Source of the DNA: Byssochlamys sp. IMV 00236
Taxonomy: Eukaryota > Ascomycota > Eurotiomycetes > Eurotiales > Thermoascaceae
DNA: 28,290 bases
Direction of reading: 5' to 3'
NCBI GenBank assembly: GCA_001931875.2
Contig: MSJH02000445.1
Coordinates: 1 to 28,290 of the forward strand
The notes under the pieces were generated by a model. It was given only the letters and a program-made list of their open reading frames with translations, had not been told where the DNA came from and made no database searches. Both the position numbers and the translations under genes were made by a program. Positions 23,588 through 28,290 of this stretch are shown in pieces; positions within the stretch are counted from its first letter, which is position 1, and each line of letters begins with the position of its first letter.

Positions 23588-24939
23588 TTAACGATTTCTT
23601 GTAATAAGCAACATACAATTTTTTATTATGCGAACAAATTCAATGTAGTTGAACCTTGGCACGCTTGATTCGATGGTTCTTATGGGGGTGAAGAAGATAG
23701 GATGCTTGGCTGATGCGGGGCTGACTTCAGATCGTATGTCGATGAAACTACATAGGTTTTCCATATCCTCCTTCGCTTGCAGCATGCTCAAAGATTCTTG
23801 GCCGAGCTGTGTTATAAAGCGGTTGTACCGGAAAAGTGCTTGCAATGTGTGTTTAAAAGAGGAAACGTCATTTAAAGATCATGGCAGCCGCAGGGTGCTG
23901 ATCTTGTCCGCAAAGTATACACCATCTATGTTTGCCAACATGCAAAGGTAACCGATATTACCAATCCAGCCCACCGCAACTGTACAATGATGACCATATC
24001 GATGATCTATTGATTCAATATGGGCAAGGATGGTCCCATTCGTCTACAGATTCTTACATTGTTGTGCCAAGTCACAAGCAGGCGAGGCACGGTGACGCTT
24101 GAATTCGTTGCTGGAAAGTTCAATGTCGTTGCCATTATTCGTACATTTCAGCAAAAGATCAATCTTTCGACCATGCATGGTATCAGGAGTGCTTTGGCCA
24201 AAGAGATTCTCTATATACTGGCGCGCTGATTTTGTACACTGGCTGGCGGATTCACCATCCACCAGCTTAATTCTTGTTCCTCGAAAAAGATAGTCCATGG
24301 TTGTTGCGATTCGACGATATACTTTCATTTCTGAATCATCTTTATCCCAATCATCAGCAGCCTCAACAACATACTACAAGATGGAGAGTACACGGTACTC
24401 TTATGTGTGTCGATTGTTTCAAGTCCAGGGCAAATGCGATATTGTCGATAAACAAATAGTTTTACCTTAGAAGCATAAGAATACAAGTAGATGGAATAAG
24501 ACTCTTTGTAGTTATTTATGAACAAAGAAAAGAGATTCATGGAAAAAAAGAAATTGATCATTATACACAAGAATAAATGTTGCCAACCAATTACATCTGG
24601 TGAATTATGACATATGACGCGTCATCAAGCACTATATACATGAGCCAATGTTGTGGGCTTAGTAATAATATAGTATAAACAAGATAATTCTGGCTTGTTT
24701 ACGAAATATATGTTGATTATATTACGTCAAAGGTCGTAATCTTCTTTGCTATAAACGTTGAAATACAGCATCAGAGCCAGCAGGTCTCCAATAGATGCGC
24801 CATCAGATACAAATTTTGCAGCAGTTTGATCAAAGAGCTTAGGAGAGCCAACTGTCAGCCCATGGTCATTGAAAATAGATGATGATGGTTTCCAGTTGTT
24901 GTTTGGAATACTTCGAATTGACCGACAGGATTTTTTCAT
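23588..24939 (-). pseudogene. Decayed repeat-family gene with IDLLLK/NEFKR motif
   Basis: From the 3' end of the minus strand: a long frame runs from about 24365 to 23588, containing EAADDWDKDDSEMKVYRR, TMDYLFRGTRIKLVDGES, FGQSTPDTMHGRKIDLLLK, DIELSSNEFKRHRASPAC, WIGNIGYLCMLANIDGVYF, FKHTLQALFRYNRFITQL and a stop at 23588. It is interrupted by TAG (after CKNL, near 24044) and TGA (after TLRLP, near 23880). Upstream, MKKSCRSIRSIPNNN (start 24939) and SDGASIGDLLALMLYFN lie in another frame ending at 24727, so the N-terminal part is also broken. It matches a Mucorales multi-copy family I recall; the biochemical role is unknown. D followed by E-x-K resembles PD-(D/E)XK nucleases (inference). Confidence 0.6.
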
Positions 24940-25716
24940 TTTACCATTTTAAATAAATTAAATTTGATGGTTGGTTCTTGATGGCCACAGAAAAGGAGTA
25001 CGTCCTTGAGATGTACGCTAACCAAAAAATGGACGTCATCGACTGGGAAAGTCGTTAAAATATTCAATAATGCAATTTTTAGGATTAAGTATGGAGATTG
25101 TTGTTGTGAACATGCCTGTTGGCTCAACCTATTACAAAGATCCCAAGGACATCCAAGTTTCAGTTACCGTTCTCTGTAGAAGCTATGGCGGCTGATTTTT
25201 TTTTTTCCTTCCTCTAGGATTGACATGGAGAAGTAAAGAAGCTATGAAGATAGTGTACGAGGCGTTGAATAATAGAAAGCGGAGAGCAACCAACCTCAAC
25301 ATTGACGGCCCAAGTACTGTAACATCATTGGCATACTCTTCTGTCCGCAGATCTGTCATCTAAATAACCAAATGTGTTATATTCTCTTTTCTGATGTATC
25401 ATTCAAATAAATGTATAAAATACGTGCTTTTATTAAGTTATTCTACAAGCCGTGCTTAAAGTCTCGTTTAACCTCAAAGCAACTAGCATTTACTTGCAGG
25501 AATAACTACAAGAACTTAGAGACTGTCTATTTCCAACATGATGACACTCTACACCACGCGTGCTACTAAACGAGATTATTATTTTAATAAAATAGTTTCA
25601 TTTCTAACTTAGTCTATCGGCTACACCTTGATCCTTGCTACCAAAAGCTTGGATTTATATTAAGCTCATTTGAAAAAGACGTAGAATAAATACACTTTAT
25701 GACATATTAAATTTTA
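24940..25716. other. Relic-bearing spacer
   Basis: Contains the second copy of the short direct repeat (25018-25058) and two short readable plus-strand stretches: GSTYYKDPKDIQVSVTVL near 25140 and GLTWRSKEAMKIVYEALNN near 25218-25275, the latter ending with a stop at about 25361. These look like fragments of an unidentified repeat-encoded protein. From 25362 to 25716 I see nothing. Confidence 0.4.
25018..25058 (+). repeat. Short diverged direct repeat, copy 2
   Basis: Partner of 21201-21240, about 3.8 kb away on the same strand. It is readable as MDVIDWESR then stop. Sequence outside the 40-bp core does not align convincingly by eye. Confidence 0.65.
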
Positions 25717-27431
25717 TTACAGGGACAATGGATACCTTTCAAAAACATGCATCTCGTTAAATGATACACTGATGAGGTCAATAGATGCACAATTAATAGC
25801 AAATTTATATCCGTATTCCTTGTTGGTTGCCATAGCAATCTCTTCAACCTGATTTGACAAACAAATGTTTGCCAAAAATTTCTTTTGACCCAATTTTTGC
25901 GAAATTATTTCCAAGAGAACTGGCTTATCAAGTGCTTTTTCTCTCGGATTGGATGAATCAATATCAAGATGTATTTTCATATGATTGAACTCAGTTATAG
26001 GCATATCTACTACAAATGAGAGTGGATTGCCAAACTTATAGGTGGCTTCAATGGTCACGTTGCGTAGTTCTGGAAAGGCATACGAGTAAGCAGATAGTAC
26101 TTCTGGTTGTAAGTGTTTGGTAGTCAGCTTCAGCGCGGTCAACGAAGGGCTTAGGATTTGTTTTGTGCCTGGAAAATTGGTTTGTGAAAGGCACATAACG
26201 TTTTCTTATACGTGAACTTTTCTAATCCTTTGCATTCTGAAAGAAGGACATCTATTAGAGGACTTTCTCCACAGCCTTCAGGCATATCTAAGTAAGCCTC
26301 TCTTATACCATTTTGATATCTTTTGAATAGTTCCTTTAGTCTATCAATGCTCGCTGTTGTATAACGAATGATCCAAATGATATTATCTTGTTGCATATGG
26401 AGCCATGGAGAATGTTGTCCTGTAGAAGAAATTCGTACAATAGAATTTGTAGTATGCTGTAGGTATTCTTCAATTAGAGGAAATGATGCATAAGTGAAGA
26501 ACCAGTTACACCTTCTGCTGCTCAGGTATTCCAGGAATTTGCGCAGCTTTTCTTCGTAATGACTTGTTATCCAGGGTTCAATACGGCCAAGAAGTTCTTC
26601 ATTAACAGATAGATGCACGTTACAACATTCTAGATTAAGAAACTTGTGTATGATATAGTCAAACGTATCTTGATGAAGATCCCTTTCTACTACAAGTTTT
26701 CTAAGTTTGAGGTGAGGTTGCATTGAAAATACATCATAATGTTTCGTGTCGCCATAGTCTCCGTCAATTATATTTAGGTTAGAGTCTAATGTAAAACACA
26801 TCAAATTGGGACATTGCTGAATAACCTCATCGTAGTCCATGAGGGTAGAGCTTCTGTAGTCAGAATTAGCTATCAGATGCGTCAAATTTATAAAGAATGG
26901 TAGCAGAGGAAAGATTATTTTAAATTGTGATCTATACGGCGGTATCGGTGGCAGAACGATACAGGTGAGAGTACTGTGACAGACGGACGCGAGCGTATAA
27001 TAGTTCGTAAAAACGTTCAAATCACTGTTCATAGACCATTGTGGTTCAGGAAGTTGCTTTAACTGTTTCCAATAGCTTCCTACAGCTCCTCCAAGAGCAT
27101 TCCAGTATCTGATATGAAGAGTGCCTTTAAATTTCTGTACATTTGGGCACGTCTCGGCGAGTTTAAAGATAAGTGAAATTATCTTTTCATCGTAATCTGG
27201 ACACCAAAAGGTTATCTCTTGGACTAGGCTTCCCAGGCTACTGTTCTGCATGCATTTTATGAAATTTTCGACTTGAAAACGTCTTCGAAAGCCGAGTTCA
27301 CGATAAAGGATTAAGCTTGCGTATTTTCGCCAGTTCTTACAGACAAGCTGACATTCCACTAAATCTTGAATTCTAAGTTTCTTAAATGTTTCGCACAGGA
27401 TTTCATTAGGCAACCTTTTCCTGTTTGACAT
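25717..27431 (-). pseudogene. F-box protein gene with one frameshift
   Basis: Starts at ATG 27431 (MSNRKRLPNEIL). The F-box is at residues about 6-48 (LPNEILCETFKKL, DLVECQLVCKNWRKYASL), followed by a leucine-rich-repeat-like body (CPNVQKFKGTLHI, LTHLIANSDYRSS, PHLKLRKLVVERD). F-box proteins are substrate receptors of SCF ubiquitin ligases. The first frame ends at 26151, but a second frame (26196-25717, ALKLTTKHLQPEVLSAYSY, FPELRNVTIEATYKF) continues the same kind of protein for about 150 residues. The two frames overlap at 26151-26196. No intron of reasonable length closes the phase there; the only phase-compatible GT..AG is 26 nt. So it is either a frameshift mutation, a base error, or a truncated gene of about 426 aa. 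Otherwise the frame is fully open, so any break is recent. Confidence 0.75.
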
Positions 27432-28001
27432 TCTAAGATTAGACAATTGGGAATTCCTTGTTAGTCGTCATTGGTTTTTGAACGACTCAATATAAAGGGG
27501 AACTTTTATTTACTTCAAAGAATAATGTCCGAGATTGAAAGCAAGAAATAAATGTGTGATAGACACCAAGAATCTAAGAAAAAGGGCCATCTTGTATTCG
27601 TAAGGTTACACTGAAGAGTATATGCTACCCTTCAGAGTGTAGAACGAGTATTATATATAAACAGAATTCAAAGCTGTTACCATGAATGATGCACTATGGA
27701 AATACATAACAGGCAGCTTATTACTGTGGGTTCTTAGATGTAGCCGCCAACAATTGATGTTGTCTTTGTCAAATCTAGCTTTTTTCAAAAAAGGAAAAGT
27801 TATAAATATATTCATGTTCCGACACATTTTCCTTGTTTAGAAATCAAAATAGCCAAGGACTTCAGGTACGCCAAAATAAATATAGTGCGTAATTTATTGT
27901 TTAAATATAGAAACGCTTTTGTTTTTATCTTCTTTTCTTTCTCTTTGTTTGTTTAAAATTATTATTGTACATAATTATACATCACACAATAGACAACAAC
28001 T
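27432..28001. promoter_or_regulatory. Divergent intergenic region
   Basis: 570 bp between the F-box gene (minus) and the M50B-like gene (plus), so it should hold both promoters. On the minus side a TTTATATTG word lies about 60 bp upstream of the F-box ATG (27490-27498), a possible TATA-type element. On the plus side a T/C-rich tract (27913-27955) precedes the start codon. No other gene seen. Confidence 0.4.
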
Positions 28002-28290
28002 ATGCCACCATTAGCCTATAATAGTTATGAACGTTACCTGATAGCAAGACAAGCAGTTGCTGATTCAGCTGTCAATAGTCTTACACCAACACAAGATCAA
28101 AAAATAACACTGATCATCATTGGGGTTTATACAGCTGCTATTTTAGTATTATGGAATATGCCAATAGCCAAGATAGTCTTGTCGCCATTTAAAGTAACTG
28201 GAAAAGAAGAAGAAGAAAGACATTGACAATAACACTTATATAAATTAGTTACTTACTGTTGGTTTACATGAATTTTCGCATGCTTTCATA
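28002..28290 (+). CDS. M50B-like membrane metalloprotease, 5' part
   Basis: Exon 1 28002-28193 (64 codons), a 55-nt intron (28194-28248, GTAACT..TTAG), and exon 2 starting 28249 and running off the window. Exon 1 encodes a short cytosolic/lumenal lead (MPPLAYNSYERYL), LTPTQDQKITL, and one transmembrane helix (IIIGVYTAAILVLWNMP). Exon 2 begins LLTVGLHEFSHAF, where HEFSH is the zinc-binding HExxH motif, placed right after the first membrane segment as in the peptidase M50B-like family of fungi (distant site-2 protease relatives). Reading straight through the intron would end at 28226 and lose the zinc motif, so the spliced model is preferred. The 3' part lies beyond the window. Confidence 0.8.

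Overview
The window is nuclear DNA of an early-diverging fungus, most likely a Mucorales mould (Mucoromycota). It has spliced genes with about 40 very short GT..AG introns (46-60 nt where exon phases close), AT-rich spacers, a CotH-family secreted protein typical of Mucorales, and relics of protein families I associate with Mucorales genomes. The species cannot be named from the sequence alone.

Layout. At 50-2570 (+) is ERB1/BOP1 (60S ribosome biogenesis). At 2888-6927 (+) is the replication nuclease/helicase DNA2, convergent with a heterotrimeric G protein alpha subunit at 7086-8250 (-). At 8300-12259 (-) is a 12-exon gene whose translated exons join into a VPS9 - ankyrin - PX - BAR-like protein, the architecture of yeast Vrl1 (VARP-like Rab5-type GEF). 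From 12388 to 14965 is a block bounded by two identical 206-bp inverted arms. It contains a dead Tc1-like transposase and a decayed gene of a Mucorales family with a GEVKPP motif. At 15599-17141 (+) is an STK32/YANK kinase. From about 17500 to 18570 is transposon-type debris: a BED-finger-like fragment and a decayed gene with a resolvase-like GYVRKS motif. At 18618-20459 (-) is a CotH-like secreted protein.

From 20500 to 25700 is a second decay island: an unrecognised relic, two repetitive-family pseudogenes, another Tc1-like fragment and a short diverged direct repeat. At 25717-27431 (-) is an F-box gene split by one frameshift. The right edge cuts an M50B-like membrane zinc protease (28002 onward, +).

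The genes do not form one pathway. Conserved housekeeping and signalling genes (ribosome assembly, Okazaki/DSB processing, G-protein signalling, endosomal trafficking, membrane kinase) are separated by islands of dead mobile DNA. The observations most worth following are the intact VPS9-ankyrin-PX-BAR gene with a 14-nt micro-exon, the perfect long inverted repeat beside its promoter, and two repeated protein families that each carry an E-x-K element resembling PD-(D/E)XK nucleases. All exon joins were made by hand from splice consensus and reading phase.
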